Position numbers and translations under genes: made by a program
Notes under the pieces: model-generated
The model's database searches: none
Seen by the model: the letters and a program-made list of their open reading frames with translations, nothing else
What the model was told of the DNA's origin: nothing
Shown: positions 19,023 to 30,340 of the stretch, one piece after another
How the letters are laid out: the number at the start of each line of letters is the position of its first letter
How positions within the stretch are numbered: position 1 is the first letter of the stretch
Assembly: GCA_017395505.1 (NCBI GenBank)
Contig: JAFPUH010000050.1
Coordinates: forward strand, 1-61,546
Length of the DNA stretch: 61,546 bases
From: Kiritimatiellia bacterium
GTDB taxonomy: Bacteria > Verrucomicrobiota > Kiritimatiellia > RFP12 > UBA1067
Reading direction: 5' to 3'

Positions 19023-20386
19023 CACTTGCCGACGTTTAACACCTTGAAGCCGATCTTAATCAGGGCTTCGCGGTTTAGGCAGTTGCGAGTGTCAAATACG
19101 AGTGCCGGCTTGCGCATCGAGTTGTGGATGCGTTGCCAGTCTAGCGAAGGATAAATCTTCCAATCCGTCATGAGCAACACGGCGTCAGCGCCCTCTGCTG
19201 CCTTATAAGGATCCTCCTCAAACTCAATGCGCGAACTTTTACCGGTTATGTCGGCAAGATCCTTGCGCGCATTGGGCAGAGCCTTTGGATCGGTGATCAC
19301 GACATGGGCATGCTCCTCGTCAAGATGGCGCGTCACAACGCCAGAAGGCGTCTCGCGCGTATCGCCAGTGTCGGCCTTGAAGGCAAAGCCAAATACTGCG
19401 ATCTTCTTATTGGCGAGGGTGTTGAACATCTCCTTGATGAGGCGTGAGACTATACGCTCCTGCTGATGCTCGTTCATCTTTACTACGCCATCCCAGTACT
19501 CTGCGGCGGTATGGAGGCCGAAGCTTTCGCAGAGGTAGACGAGATTCAGCACATCCTTCTTGAAGCAACTACCGCCGAAGCCTGGTCCAGCCTTGAGGAA
19601 CAAGGAACCGATACGATGGTCGGCGCCCATTACACGGGCAACCTCCTCGACGTCTGCACCCGTTGCCTCGCAAAGCCCCGCAATCGCATTTATCGAACTG
19701 ACACGCTGTGCTAGGAAGGCGTTGGCAGCCAGCTTCGTGAGCTCTGCGGACCACACGTTTGTTGTAAGTATCTTCTCTCGAGGCACCCACGTAGCATAAA
19801 TATCGACGATCTCCTGTATGGCAGCGATGCCGACTTCATCCTGCGGGCCACCGATCAGCACACGGTCGGGAGAGACGAGATCGTTGATCGCAGTACCTTC
19901 TGCAAGGAACTCGGGGTTGGAGAGCACTGTGAAGCGATGCTCGGCATGGTCATTGAGTATCGCCTCCATCGCAGCGGCGGTGCGCACTGGCAGAGTGGAC
20001 TTCTCTACCACTATCTTGTCGCCGTTGGCGTAGCCCTTTATTCCGCGGGCTGTGGACTCCCAATACTGCAAGTCGCTGGCACGGCCAGCGCCGCGGCCGA
20101 ACATCTTGGTTGGTGTATTGACACCCACGAAGATTATGTCGCACGCTTTTACGGCACCTTCGACATCTGTCGAGAAAAATAGATTCTTGCCGCGTACCTC
20201 CTTGACAACATCGACTAACCCCGGCTCGTAAATTGGCAGCTCGTAGTCATCAGAGTTCCAGGCATCGATGCGACCCTGGTTGATGTCGACAACTATGACC
20301 TTACGGTCTGGATTCATCTTGGCTATGACGGCCATGGTGGGACCGCCTATGTAGCCTGCGCCTATGCAAACTATGTCTCTGTTCAT
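19022..20386 (-). CDS. ugd: UDP-glucose 6-dehydrogenase, animal-type
   Basis: A 454-residue NAD enzyme oxidising UDP-glucose twice to UDP-glucuronate. The NAD fold opens CIGAGYIGGPT (7-17). Lys218 lies in ELTKLAANAF and catalytic Cys274 in GFGGSCFKKDV. Long blocks (EPGLVDVVKEVRGKNLFFST, WVPREKILTTN, NAFLAQRVSSINAI, KKDVLNLVYLCES, KADTGDTRE) follow metazoan/plant UGDH far more closely than E. coli Ugd as I remember them. It likely supplies uronic acids for surface glycans. It sits between thrH and folK. Confidence 0.95.
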   Translation of the reverse strand: MNRDIVCIGAGYIGGPTMAVIAKMNPDRKVIVVDINQGRIDAWNSDDYELPIYEPGLVDVVKEVRGKNLFFSTDVEGAVKACDIIFVGVNTPTKMFGRGAGRASDLQYWESTARGIKGYANGDKIVVEKSTLPVRTAAAMEAILNDHAEHRFTVLSNPEFLAEGTAINDLVSPDRVLIGGPQDEVGIAAIQEIVDIYATWVPREKILTTNVWSAELTKLAANAFLAQRVSSINAIAGLCEATGADVEEVARVMGADHRIGSLFLKAGPGFGGSCFKKDVLNLVYLCESFGLHTAAEYWDGVVKMNEHQQERIVSRLIKEMFNTLANKKIAVFGFAFKADTGDTRETPSGVVTRHLDEEHAHVVITDPKALPNARKDLADITGKSSRIEFEEDPYKAAEGADAVLLMTDWKIYPSLDWQRIHNSMRKPALVFDTRNCLNREALIKIGFKVLNVGK

Positions 20387-20396
20387 GTTGCGTGAC

Positions 20397-20999
20397 TCAC
20401 TTTATCACATTGAAGATCGCCTTGGCAAGATCGTCGTAGGTCTCGAACGCCTCAAGGTCTGGGTTCGCCGCCTTTATTTCATCCGTCGAACGGAAGAGGA
20501 ATCCGGCCTTGGAGCCGCGAATCATTTCGAGGTCGTTGAAGCTGTCACCAGCGGCTATAGTCTCGAAGCCACAACTCTGAAGCGCCCTTACTGTCGTGAG
20601 CTTCGACTGCGGACAGCGCATCTTGTAGCCAATCACGTGGCCTGTCTCATCGACATTCAGCGAATTGCAGAAAAGCGTCGGCCAGTTCAACTTCTTCATT
20701 AACGGACGGCCGAACTGCTCGAATGTGTCGGAGAGTATCAGCACCTGCGTCTTCTCGCGCAACCGATCGAGGAACTCCTCGGCGCCGATAAGCGGCCGTA
20801 TCTGCGAGATAACGTCCACTATGTCGTCGATCTTGAAGCCATGCTTGTCGAGAAGGTCGATTCTGTAGTTCATGAGCCTATCGTAGTCAGGCTCGTCGCG
20901 CGTTGTGCGACGGAAGTCTGGTATTCCGACCTTCTCGGCGAAAGCTATCCATATCTCGGGTACAAGAACTCCTTCAAGATCTAGGCATGTGATGAGCAT
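20397..20999 (-). CDS. thrH: ThrH-type HAD phosphatase (phosphoserine phosphatase / homoserine phosphotransferase)
   Basis: A 200-residue HAD enzyme starting MLITCLDLEGVLVPEIW, the ThrH signature with Asp7 nucleophile and Glu9. Later motifs are LILSDTFEQF and GDSFNDLEMI. Pseudomonas ThrH dephosphorylates phosphoserine and can transfer phosphate to homoserine; which activity applies here is not visible. ATG 20999 is chosen over a GTG at 21023 because it fits the family start. A TGATATAAT -10 ends just 7 nt upstream, so the mRNA is probably leaderless. Confidence 0.9.
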   Translation of the reverse strand: MLITCLDLEGVLVPEIWIAFAEKVGIPDFRRTTRDEPDYDRLMNYRIDLLDKHGFKIDDIVDVISQIRPLIGAEEFLDRLREKTQVLILSDTFEQFGRPLMKKLNWPTLFCNSLNVDETGHVIGYKMRCPQSKLTTVRALQSCGFETIAAGDSFNDLEMIRGSKAGFLFRSTDEIKAANPDLEAFETYDDLAKAIFNVIK

Positions 21000-21006
21000 A
21001 TTGTGT

Positions 21007-21015
21007 ATTATATCA
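21007..21015 (-). promoter_or_regulatory. Extended -10 of thrH, leaderless type
   Basis: Minus-strand TGATATAAT ends 7 nt before the thrH ATG, so the predicted +1 falls at or next to the A of ATG. There is no room for a Shine-Dalgarno and no clear -35. Confidence 0.65.
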
Positions 21016-21022
21016 TGTTGCA

Positions 21023-21505
21023 CTAAATGGACCGCATCATTGCGATTTCAGGGCAGGTGAATGGGTTTGTGTGCTTTGCGCAGTTGATGCATCCTGTGTA
21101 CAGCTTATGCATCACTTTCGTCTTCGGCACCTCGACGAAGCCAAGAGAGCCAAAGAATCCAGGCGCAAACGTGAGGGCCACCACGTCCTTGGGACAAAAT
21201 GCCTTTACGCGGCCAATCACGGTCTCGACAAGCAGGCGACCTATCCCACGACGGCGGAATGCGCTCTTCACAGCGAGAGACTGCACCTCTACTGAGGCCG
21301 CCTTGGCGTCGCCCAGCTCGGGGTGTATCTGATATGCGACGCAACCCACCATCTCGCCCTCGCTCTCGGCGAGGAAGAATCGGTCGATCGTCTCGACTAC
21401 ATTGCCAAGCGAACGCGGCACGAGCTGGTCACGGTTAAGGTGGATGAATGCGAAGAGACGCTCCGCATCGTCCAGCGTGGCGGGTCTGACAGAAAAGGAC
21501 TGCAT
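21023..21505 (-). CDS. GNAT-family N-acetyltransferase with C-terminal Cys cluster
   Basis: A 160-residue acetyltransferase. The acetyl-CoA loop is RRRGIGRLLVE after the strand VQSLAVKSAF, and the fold ends FFGSLGFVEV. It resembles short ArgA-like N-acetyltransferases. An extra C-terminal segment carries Cys residues (GCINC...TCPE), which could bind metal. The start at 21505 follows the purB stop by 1 bp; longer starts would overlap purB. The substrate is unknown; N-acetylglutamate synthesis is a guess. Confidence 0.8.
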   Translation of the reverse strand: MQSFSVRPATLDDAERLFAFIHLNRDQLVPRSLGNVVETIDRFFLAESEGEMVGCVAYQIHPELGDAKAASVEVQSLAVKSAFRRRGIGRLLVETVIGRVKAFCPKDVVALTFAPGFFGSLGFVEVPKTKVMHKLYTGCINCAKHTNPFTCPEIAMMRSI

Positions 21506-21506
21506 C

Positions 21507-22895
<1,389 letters not shown>

Positions 22896-22898
<3 letters not shown>

Positions 22899-23711
22899 AA
22901 ATATGGCGCGGCAGTAGATTCCGCTGGGGCAAGCAAGGCTACGGCCCTCCAGCAGCATTTCCCCAGACTCGAGGCGAGCCTTGGGGAATAGCTGTCCGAG
23001 TATGTTGGCGGCAACGACCGGCGAAAGTCCGGGCGTATGCGAAGAGAACAGGACGAAGCGCGGCGTGTCAGAGAGAAGCTCCTTCACTAGTCCAAGCGTA
23101 TCTTTCAGATCACGTTCGATCTTAAACATCTCGCCGCCTGCACCCCGCCCGAAGGTTGGCGGGTCGAGGATGATCGCATCGTAGCGGCGGCCGCGGCGAA
23201 TCTCGCGACGCATGAACTTGTGGGCGTCGTCGACGATCCAGCGGATAGGGCTTTCAGATAGTCCGTTCAAGACCGCATTCTCACGCGCCCATTCGACCAT
23301 GCCCTTTGATGCGTCAAGGTGGCAGACCTCGGCACCGCCGAGGGCCGCGGCAATAGTCGAGCCACCAGAGTATGCGAATAGGTTCAGAACCTTCGCGCCA
23401 GACGAGTTGGAACGTATCCATTGCCACTGGGCTCTCTGCTCGGGGAAGATTCCTAGGTGGCCAAAGTCAGTGCCTCCTAGTTTGAAGCGCACTCCAGCGG
23501 TCTCAATGTTCCAGCTCTTTGGCAGTTTGCATCGCCCGTGCCAACGGTTGCCTTCCTCACGGTCGAAGCTAGCATCTGCGCGGCTCCAGTCAGTCTCGGG
23601 CTTGGAGGGTCGCCAAAGGGCCTGGGAGCATGGACGTGCCAAGACGAAACGGCCGAACCGCTCGAGCTTGCGGCCGTCGCCTGAGTCGAGAAGTTCGTAG
23701 TCGTCAGTCAC
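22896..23711 (-). CDS. Class I SAM-dependent methyltransferase (RlmI/RlmK-like)
   Basis: A 271-residue protein. The SAM fold starts at [22 protein letters not shown], with motif [17 protein letters not shown] and the catalytic-type [14 protein letters not shown]. This arrangement is that of RlmI/RlmK 23S rRNA methyltransferases, but the N-terminal PUA domain is missing or very short. Target RNA is not certain. GTG start at 23711 overlaps the stop of the binding-protein gene as GTGA, with GGAG upstream. Confidence 0.82.
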
Positions 23712-25450
23712 TTCGCCATCTCCACGTCGTAGTCAACGCGTAGCGGCACGTCGGGCAGGCACTTATGGCCGGAAACAGCTTCAACCAGCTCTCCGGCCTT
23801 GTCCTCGTCGTACCACCAGTAGCCGAAAATGCAATCCTCGTTCGAATACTTGCCGAGCACGGCATCGGGCATGCCGAACTTGTTCCAGTACAAGAGACGA
23901 GTCTCAGCGATATTCCATAGTAGCACGTAGGGCACCTGCTCTGCGACAAGGGCGTCGATCTTGCGGTATGCCTCGGCCCTGTCACCCATCTTCATCATGC
24001 CCTTCTCTGCACGGATGAGCTCGTCTACCTCGGCAGACTTGAAGCCCGTTACGTTGTTTGAGCCCTTGCGGTCGGCCTCTGAGGAAAGCCAGGTGATCTC
24101 TGGGTTGCGAAAAACAGTGCCGCCCCATGACGCCCAAGTCATCTCAAAGTTGAAGCCGTCCATGTCGCGCATCCATCCGGCGAAGTCCTTGCGGGCTATG
24201 TTCATCTTTATGCCGCACTGCTCAAGCGCGTGGTTGAAGAGCGAGAGGAACTTGTCCTCGGAGGTCGCACGCGAAAGGAATGTGAATCGGAATTCCCGGC
24301 CGTCCTTCTCTAGAATGCCCTTGGCGTTCTTTTTCCATCCAGCCTCGGCGAGCAGGGCCTTCGCGCCCTCGACGTCGTAGGAGAACTCGGGATTGGTGCA
24401 GGGATGCTCGTCATCGTAGAGATCCGTGTAGTACGACTTCAGCAAGAAGTATTCGCCGAACATCATTGTACGGTTCATCGTCTCACGGTCGACCAGCATG
24501 GCCATGGCTTTCCTAACGCGCACGTCATCAAACGGGGGTTTGCGCATGTTCATAGCGAAGCCTTGATAGCCGACAGGGTTGTGGTTCTTTACGCGACGCT
24601 TGACAATCCAGTTGCGGTCGAACTTCTCGCCGTGGGTCTCGCCGCCCATTATACGGGCAGTGTAGACTGGATAGACGTCGATTGTCTTCTTCTTTAGCGC
24701 CTCAAAGGCGTTCTCGTTGTCGACGTAGTAGCGCATCACAAGGCGGTCGAAATTGCAGACGCCGACGCTAGACGGAAGATCTCTACGCCACCAATTGTCT
24801 GTGCGGGTGAACTCTGTCTCGACCTGCTCAGCGATGCGCGATATCCTGTATGCGCCGCACACAGGCGCATCCACAAGGTCTAGCTTGTTGAAATCCTGAC
24901 TCTCGAACGCATGCTTAGGCAATATGTAGAAGAAGCCAACATTCTGCAGGTCACGCCAGTCCTTCTCGGAACCGGGCTTCTTGCGAAAGCGAACCGTGCG
25001 CACATCGAGTATCTCAGGGCTCTCAAACTTTCCGAGCATCATCTTCCAAGAGCCAGTGTCGTTCTTGGGGTCCATAACGGTGTCGAACGTCCACTTTACG
25101 TCATCTGCGGTGATCGGCACTCCGTCACTCCATTTCGCCCTGTCATCGAGAACGAACACAAACTCCTCGCCGTCATCGGAAACGGCCCAGTAGCGGGCCA
25201 GCCCCGGCGCGAAGTCAAGGGTATCGGTGTCGGTCGTCAGCAGATTTTCGTACATGAGCGCAAACGTCATCATCGTGTACGTATTTGTGTCGACATACCC
25301 ATTAAGGCTCTTCGGTGCCTGTGCGCCGTTGAAGCGTATCGTACCACCCTTCTTAGCGTGGGGCGAGGCAACTCGGTCGGGCTCGTCCTTCCAGTCGGGA
25401 GCCGGATACCAAGTAAGTGCGGCAAGCAACAATGCGATGGCTGTGTTCAC
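23708..25450 (-). CDS. Family 5 (oligopeptide-type) extracellular solute-binding protein
   Basis: A 580-residue secreted binding protein. A short hydrophobic leader (about 1-13) precedes the SBP family 5 core: [37 protein letters not shown] sequence, [15 protein letters not shown] and late VPYVLLWN. It resembles YejA/OppA proteins that capture peptides for ABC import. No permease or ATPase lies beside it, so its partners must be elsewhere. GTG 25450 with AAAGGAGT 5 nt upstream overlaps dapL as GTGA. Confidence 0.88.
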   Translation of the reverse strand: MNTAIALLLAALTWYPAPDWKDEPDRVASPHAKKGGTIRFNGAQAPKSLNGYVDTNTYTMMTFALMYENLLTTDTDTLDFAPGLARYWAVSDDGEEFVFVLDDRAKWSDGVPITADDVKWTFDTVMDPKNDTGSWKMMLGKFESPEILDVRTVRFRKKPGSEKDWRDLQNVGFFYILPKHAFESQDFNKLDLVDAPVCGAYRISRIAEQVETEFTRTDNWWRRDLPSSVGVCNFDRLVMRYYVDNENAFEALKKKTIDVYPVYTARIMGGETHGEKFDRNWIVKRRVKNHNPVGYQGFAMNMRKPPFDDVRVRKAMAMLVDRETMNRTMMFGEYFLLKSYYTDLYDDEHPCTNPEFSYDVEGAKALLAEAGWKKNAKGILEKDGREFRFTFLSRATSEDKFLSLFNHALEQCGIKMNIARKDFAGWMRDMDGFNFEMTWASWGGTVFRNPEITWLSSEADRKGSNNVTGFKSAEVDELIRAEKGMMKMGDRAEAYRKIDALVAEQVPYVLLWNIAETRLLYWNKFGMPDAVLGKYSNEDCIFGYWWYDEDKAGELVEAVSGHKCLPDVPLRVDYDVEMAK

Positions 25451-26652
25451 AGTACTCCTTTCAGGCGCTCTATGGCCTCGATTACGTTCTCACGCGAATT
25501 GAAGGCTGAAATCCTGATGAAGCCTTCACCTGCTCGGCCAAAACCTGCGCCAGGGGTGGTGACAATATTGGCCTCCTTGAGGAGACGATCGAAGAAAGCC
25601 CAGGAGTCACCCTTCACATCCACCCAGAGGTACGGAGAGTCGGCACCGCCGGTTACTGTGTAGCCAAGTCCCTGCAGCGCCTCACGCATGAGCTTGGCGT
25701 TGCCTAGGTAGAAGTCAATCGTCGCTTTCGTCTGGGCCTGGCCCTCGGGAGAGTATATCGCCTCGGCGCCTCGCTGGGTAATATAGCTCGCACCATTGAA
25801 CTTCGTCGTCTGGCGACGAGTCCACATGGGCCTCAGTTCAACAGGGGTGCCGTCTGCGGTATAGGCGCAGAGTCCCTTTGGCACAACAGTGTAGCCGCAC
25901 CGAACGCCAGTGAATCCTGCTGTCTTAGAATAGCTACGAAACTCTATCGCGCACGTTCTTGCACCATCGCACTCGTAGATCGAATGAGGTATGCCAGGTG
26001 TGCGAATGAACGCCTCATAGGCGGCGTCGAATAGTATGAGCGCCTTGCGAGAATTGGCCCAGTCGACCCACGCCTGCAACTGTGGCTTAGTGGCGACTGC
26101 GCCCGTCGGGTTATTTGGATAGCAGAGATAGACGACATCAGGCTGGCCTTCGTCCGGCAGATCGGACGGAGATGGCACAAAGCCATTTTCGGCGGTGCAC
26201 GAAAGAAGCGTTATGTCGCCGCGTCCGGCCATAACGTTCGTGTCGACGTAGACGGGATAGACGGGATCGCCGACTGCAATCTTGACATCTGGACCAAACA
26301 ACTCCTGTATGTTGCCGCAATCGCACTTTGCGCCGTCGGAGACGAGTATCTCGTCGGCAGCGATGTCGATTCCGCGATCCTGAAAGTCGAACTTGGCTAT
26401 CTTCTCGCGTAGGAAGGCGTAGCCCTGCTCAGGGCCGTAGCCGTGGAAGTTGGAGCGGCCAGCCTCATCATCGACAGCCTTGTGCATGGCCTCGATCACC
26501 GCCGGACATAGGGGCTCGGTTACATCGCCAATGCCGAGACGAATGACCTTGGCGCCAGGGTTGGCTTCAAGATGCGCAGAAACGCGGTGTGCGATTTCTG
26601 CGAAAAGGTATGTCGGTTTTATCTTCGCGTAGTTTTCGTTTACGTGGAGCAT
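25447..26652 (-). CDS. dapL: LL-diaminopimelate aminotransferase
   Basis: A 401-residue PLP enzyme making LL-diaminopimelate directly from tetrahydrodipicolinate, bypassing the acyl route. It has [17 protein letters not shown] at the start, [18 protein letters not shown], and the PLP lysine in [15 protein letters not shown]. DapL is typical of chlamydiae, Verrucomicrobiota/Lentisphaerota, plants and some others, supporting a PVC origin. lysA at 56214..57479 completes the pathway. A Shine-Dalgarno AAGGAA lies upstream. Confidence 0.96.
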   Translation of the reverse strand: MLHVNENYAKIKPTYLFAEIAHRVSAHLEANPGAKVIRLGIGDVTEPLCPAVIEAMHKAVDDEAGRSNFHGYGPEQGYAFLREKIAKFDFQDRGIDIAADEILVSDGAKCDCGNIQELFGPDVKIAVGDPVYPVYVDTNVMAGRGDITLLSCTAENGFVPSPSDLPDEGQPDVVYLCYPNNPTGAVATKPQLQAWVDWANSRKALILFDAAYEAFIRTPGIPHSIYECDGARTCAIEFRSYSKTAGFTGVRCGYTVVPKGLCAYTADGTPVELRPMWTRRQTTKFNGASYITQRGAEAIYSPEGQAQTKATIDFYLGNAKLMREALQGLGYTVTGGADSPYLWVDVKGDSWAFFDRLLKEANIVTTPGAGFGRAGEGFIRISAFNSRENVIEAIERLKGVL

Positions 26653-26668
26653 GGTTTCGTTCCTTTGA

Positions 26669-28129
26669 TTAAGTTTCTTTATCCTTGCGCTCTTCCCGGG
26701 GCAGATAACCTGGCATGCATGCGAGCGTGACGTAGAATAGCGTCAGCACTGCAGACGACCTCAGCGGGCAATCTCCAAACGCATGCACGACGGGGACTGT
26801 AGCCGCGACGATAAGCGAGAATGCAGATCCGGGAAATGCGAAGAAGGATTGTGGAGGCGGGGGCTGACGCTTGGCTGGCAGGAATCGGACTCCCTTTGCA
26901 AGCGCTATCCATGACTTCGCAACCGGCATAAGCAGCAGGGCGACCGCCGCTACAAGAAGGCCGTAGCCCACAAGTCCATGCTCGACGAGGAACTGGAGAT
27001 GGTCGTTATGGACGTTCGCAGAGCCCGGAGCCCAGTACGTACGCGGTGGTTGCTTGTCGACGCAAAGCGTGGCGTAACCCCAGCCTCCACAGCCGAACAG
27101 CAGGTGTTCGCGCCATATCTGCATCGCTATCACAGAATGGGACTCTCCGCGCCCAGTTACGCGGTCAAGCGCCTCGCGCGAACTCACAGTCTTCATCTCG
27201 CGGTGGACGCCATCGGGCATAAACGCAGTCGCTGCGACGGCTATCATGAGCATCGCGAGTGCGCAGAACGCCCCAGCCTTAACACGGTCGACCTTCTTCA
27301 TCCTGGCGAGCGCGACAACAATGGTATGAGAGAAAAGAATCGTCGCCGAAACAGAGACCAGTATTATCGCCGCGCGCGAAAGCGTGTTAAGGGCCGCAAA
27401 GAAGTTGACTAGGGCAGCTATAAGCAGGTAGTGCTTCATCCAGAAGAATTTGTGCCTTGGTATCCGCTTGGCTGCCTGGGTACCCTCAAGGTTGTGGCGT
27501 ATCTCGTCAAGCCGGTTGCGCCACTGTGCGACAGAAAGGCAGAAGAGCACGGTGAAGTAGTCACCCGCCATGTTCGGATAGCCGAACGTCGAGAAGAAAT
27601 GGCCAGGGTTCTTTACGAGGGTGGACCACAGGGGGCCTGGTGCACCCGCCACGAGCTGCACGAAGCCCAGAGCCGCCATGGCTACACCATTCCACACAAT
27701 CATCTCAATAAGAGTGCGCTTTCCGCTACGGGTCAGCGAATGCTTGGCTAGAAGAGCCGCAGAAAGCGCCGAGGCGAACCACAGAAACACACCGTAATGC
27801 TTCATGATGTGTGTGCAGAACGGCAGAATCGCAACCTCGGGGGTCTTGCCTACGTTGATGAAAGGTATGCTTGTTAGCACAAGGAAGGACACGACGACCC
27901 ATGTCAATGGATCCTCGCGAAGCGCCCGCCAAACGCGCTTCCGTGCATGGCTTGTCGACTCGCCATCGCGTCTCTGGGGAAAGCACAGCGCGACTTCGTA
28001 CATTATTGCAATCAGCCAAGGGAGCACCGGGCGTATGACCGAACTCATGGTGCCACCATAGATCCATCCTAGGGCAGCGACAAGCACGAATATGAATATG
28101 GCCGCAATGTTTCTATGAATGAACGACAT
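26669..28129 (-). CDS. O-antigen ligase / Wzy-like polysaccharide membrane protein
   Basis: A 486-residue integral membrane protein with about ten hydrophobic segments and a large loop carrying [21 protein letters not shown], the hallmark of the Wzy_C (O-antigen ligase) family. It is expected in the inner membrane, joining or polymerising lipid-linked glycans. The C-terminus is charged (REERKDKET). It starts inside the last codons of ispG (17 bp overlap). Ligase versus polymerase cannot be told from sequence alone. Confidence 0.85.
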   Translation of the reverse strand: MSFIHRNIAAIFIFVLVAALGWIYGGTMSSVIRPVLPWLIAIMYEVALCFPQRRDGESTSHARKRVWRALREDPLTWVVVSFLVLTSIPFINVGKTPEVAILPFCTHIMKHYGVFLWFASALSAALLAKHSLTRSGKRTLIEMIVWNGVAMAALGFVQLVAGAPGPLWSTLVKNPGHFFSTFGYPNMAGDYFTVLFCLSVAQWRNRLDEIRHNLEGTQAAKRIPRHKFFWMKHYLLIAALVNFFAALNTLSRAAIILVSVSATILFSHTIVVALARMKKVDRVKAGAFCALAMLMIAVAATAFMPDGVHREMKTVSSREALDRVTGRGESHSVIAMQIWREHLLFGCGGWGYATLCVDKQPPRTYWAPGSANVHNDHLQFLVEHGLVGYGLLVAAVALLLMPVAKSWIALAKGVRFLPAKRQPPPPQSFFAFPGSAFSLIVAATVPVVHAFGDCPLRSSAVLTLFYVTLACMPGYLPREERKDKET

Positions 28130-29213
28130 GCCTGATTACCTCCGATGCGGCATCACATTCAGCAACCCTAGAGACGAGTTGGCCCCTAACATAAAGCAGA
28201 AACTCGCCCTCGCCTCCACAAAGGGCTACTTCGGCCCCCTTTGCCTCGCCTGGACCGTTCACCACGCAACCCATTACAGCGACATGCGGGAAATCTGCAG
28301 GACGCCCAAGGCGCAGATAAAGCTTCTCCAGCTCGTCCTCAACCTGCGCCGCGACTTTGAAGACGTCCGCCCTGGTGCGCCCGCAAGTCGGGCATGACGT
28401 TATCGATGGACCTGATGGTTTAAGCCCGAGAGAACGAAGAATCTCCGTTCCCACACGCACTTCGCGCTCGGGCGCATCTGTTAGAGACACTCGTATCGTG
28501 TCGCCAATACCTTCAGAAAGCAGTATACCTAGAGCAACGGAGCTACGGACAGTGCCGGGAAGCAACGTACCAGCCTCGGTGACTCCAAGATGGAGAGGGC
28601 AATCGGTCCGCTCAGCAAGAAGCCTGTATGCTGAAAGCGTGTCGGCGACATTCGACGCCTTGACTGAAATGGCGATATCGTGAAAGCCTTCGTCCTCGAG
28701 GAGCCTCACATGGCGCATGGCGGAAGCCACAAGAGCCTCTGGGATAGCTTGACGGAGATATTCCGCCCCCTTTGAGAAGTCTGGCGTAAGATCCTTCTCT
28801 ATACTGCCCAGGTTGACACCGATCCTAATCGGAACCTTGCGATCCTTGGCTGCACGGGCTACGGCCTGAACTCGATCGCGCCCACCGATGTTTCCAGGGT
28901 TCAGCCTCAATGCGTCCACCCCCGCCTCTATAGAGGCAAGCGCACAGCGATAGTCGAAATGGATGTCCGCCACTAGGGGAATCGTCGTGCGCCGTTTCAC
29001 CTCACCAAGGGCTTTGGCCGCCTCTAGATCGGGGACGGTAAGCCGCATGATGTCACAGCCGAGGGCAGCACAGCTCTTGACCTGACGCACCAAGGCATCG
29101 ACATCGTGGGGGCTGACGTTCGCCATAGACTGGACGCTGACTGGAGCACCGCCGCCGAAAGGCAGCGCGCCTATCATGAACGCACGCGTCTCTGATCTCG
29201 TATGAACCGACAT
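28113..29213 (-). CDS. ispG: 4-hydroxy-3-methylbut-2-enyl diphosphate synthase (IspG/GcpE)
   Basis: A 366-residue Fe-S enzyme of the MEP isoprenoid pathway. The TIM barrel opens with VSVQSMANVSPHDV and PLVADIHFDYRCAL. The C-terminal cluster domain has SCPTCGRT and GCVVNGPGE, supplying the cluster Cys ligands. Short bacterial form without the plant-type insert. Its -10 ends 10 nt before the ATG. Confidence 0.96.
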   Translation of the reverse strand: MSVHTRSETRAFMIGALPFGGGAPVSVQSMANVSPHDVDALVRQVKSCAALGCDIMRLTVPDLEAAKALGEVKRRTTIPLVADIHFDYRCALASIEAGVDALRLNPGNIGGRDRVQAVARAAKDRKVPIRIGVNLGSIEKDLTPDFSKGAEYLRQAIPEALVASAMRHVRLLEDEGFHDIAISVKASNVADTLSAYRLLAERTDCPLHLGVTEAGTLLPGTVRSSVALGILLSEGIGDTIRVSLTDAPEREVRVGTEILRSLGLKPSGPSITSCPTCGRTRADVFKVAAQVEDELEKLYLRLGRPADFPHVAVMGCVVNGPGEAKGAEVALCGGEGEFLLYVRGQLVSRVAECDAASEVIRHVVHS

Positions 29214-29223
29214 TTGACTATAT

Positions 29224-29232
29224 ATTATACCA
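29224..29232 (-). promoter_or_regulatory. Extended -10 of ispG, near-leaderless
   Basis: Minus-strand TGGTATAAT ends 10 nt before the ispG ATG. A run of six T lies just upstream. No Shine-Dalgarno fits in the leader. Confidence 0.65.
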
Positions 29233-29254
29233 AAAAATCAGCCGCTACAGGAAG

Positions 29255-29276
29255 GGCGCGGATTTCGCCGCGCCCC
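29255..29276 (-). terminator. Hairpin after the mS38/bS22-like gene
   Basis: A perfect 8-bp GC stem (GGGCGCGG / CCGCGCCC) with a 6-nt loop lies 5 bp beyond the small ribosomal-protein stop. It is not followed directly by a U tract; a T6 run comes about 14 nt later. It may end the hisG unit or stabilise its 3' end. Confidence 0.4.
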
Positions 29277-29281
29277 CTCTG

Positions 29282-29371
29282 TTACTTGTTTTTGTGCCGC
29301 TGCGCCTTCATGCGCTTGTCGTATTTGTGCTTGGACATTTTTTTGCGGCGTTTTTTCTTGATGGAACCCAT
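29282..29371 (-). CDS. AURKAIP1/COX24 (mS38/bS22-like) small ribosomal protein, 29 aa
   Basis: A 29-residue, extremely basic peptide: MGSIKKKRRKKMSKHKY, then DKRMKAQRHKNK. This matches the PF08213-type domain found in mitochondrial mS38 and small bacterial homologues such as mycobacterial bS22. It is expected to sit on the small ribosomal subunit near the decoding region. A strong Shine-Dalgarno (AAGGAG, 6 nt spacing) supports it. It follows hisG by 33 bp and is easy to miss because of its size. Confidence 0.85.
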   Translation of the reverse strand: MGSIKKKRRKKMSKHKYDKRMKAQRHKNK

Positions 29372-29404
29372 TGTTGTCTCCTTGGTATTGTAGTAGCGTT
29401 GTTG

Positions 29405-30274
29405 TCAAAAGATTATCTTGTTGAGCGGCAGCTCGATTATGCCGGTCGCGCCGACTGAAGTGAGTGCAGGGATGAGGTCGCGCACAGTCTTCTCCTCGAC
29501 AACGGACTCGACAGCGTACCACTGGTCGTCGTTGAGCTTGTTGACCGTCGGCGCATGCAGAGCCGGTAGAACCTTGACTATCTTCTCAAGCGACTTGGCG
29601 GGCGCGTTACACTTAAGCAGTACACGGCGTTGCGCCTCAAGGGCACCTGTAAGAAGCATCTTAAGCTGCTCAAGCTTGGCGCGCTTGGCCTTGACCTTCC
29701 AGCTGGCCCTGTTCGCGATGAAGCGAGTCGTTGAAGTAAGAATCGTATCGACGATGCGAAGGTTGTTCGCACGGAGCGAGGAGCCTGTTTCGGTGAGATC
29801 AACGATCGCGTCTACAAGTTCCGGGGCCTTGACCTCGGTCGCACCCCAGCTGAACTCGACATCAGCCTTCACTCCGTGCTTCTTGAGATAGCGCTTGACA
29901 AGCCCTACGGCCTCAGTGGAGATACGCTTGCCGTTGAGATCCTTGACCGTCTTTATTTTGGAATCGTTAGGCACCGCGAGAACCCAGCGAACGGGATTTG
30001 TGGTCGCCTTGGAGTAGTTTAACTCGCAAATCTCCTGAACGTCACTGCCGTTCTCGTAGACCCAGTCGTATCCGCAGATGCCGGCATCAAGAAGACCGAG
30101 CTCGACATAGCGGCTCATCTCCTGCGGCCTCAAAAGGCGACACTTGATCTCTTCATCGTCAATCGACGGTATGTAGCTGCGGCTGGAGCAAGAGACATTG
30201 AAGCCCGCCCTCTTGAAGAGTGCGAATGTGGACTCCTGCAAACTGCCCTTCGGCAGACCTAGAACTATTGCCAT
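29405..30274 (-). CDS. hisG: ATP phosphoribosyltransferase, long form
   Basis: A 289-residue first enzyme of histidine synthesis. It opens LGLPKGSLQESTFALFKRAG; the PRPP-binding segment is ELVDAIVDLTETGSSLRANNL. A C-terminal ACT-like regulatory domain (about 215-289) marks the HisZ-independent, histidine-inhibited long form. No other his genes are nearby. AAGGAAG precedes the ATG. Confidence 0.95.
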   Translation of the reverse strand: MAIVLGLPKGSLQESTFALFKRAGFNVSCSSRSYIPSIDDEEIKCRLLRPQEMSRYVELGLLDAGICGYDWVYENGSDVQEICELNYSKATTNPVRWVLAVPNDSKIKTVKDLNGKRISTEAVGLVKRYLKKHGVKADVEFSWGATEVKAPELVDAIVDLTETGSSLRANNLRIVDTILTSTTRFIANRASWKVKAKRAKLEQLKMLLTGALEAQRRVLLKCNAPAKSLEKIVKVLPALHAPTVNKLNDDQWYAVESVVEEKTVRDLIPALTSVGATGIIELPLNKIIF

Positions 30275-30304
30275 TGAATCGCTTCCTTGGTGAAAAACGT
30301 ATGA

Positions 30305-30340
30305 AGTATATCATATTTTGTGTGCACTTGTCTATGTCAA
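30305..30340 (-). promoter_or_regulatory. Promoter of hisG and the small ribosomal-protein gene
   Basis: Minus-strand TGATATACT (-10 at 30310..30305) lies 30 nt before the hisG ATG. Upstream a TTGACA followed by TAGACA provides two possible -35 elements. The TTGACA (30340..30335) overlaps the last codons of xerD. Confidence 0.55.

Noticed and set aside
20397..21023. Longer thrH start at GTG 21023
   Set aside because: The extra eight codons do not fit the family start, and the -10 TATAAT lies inside them.
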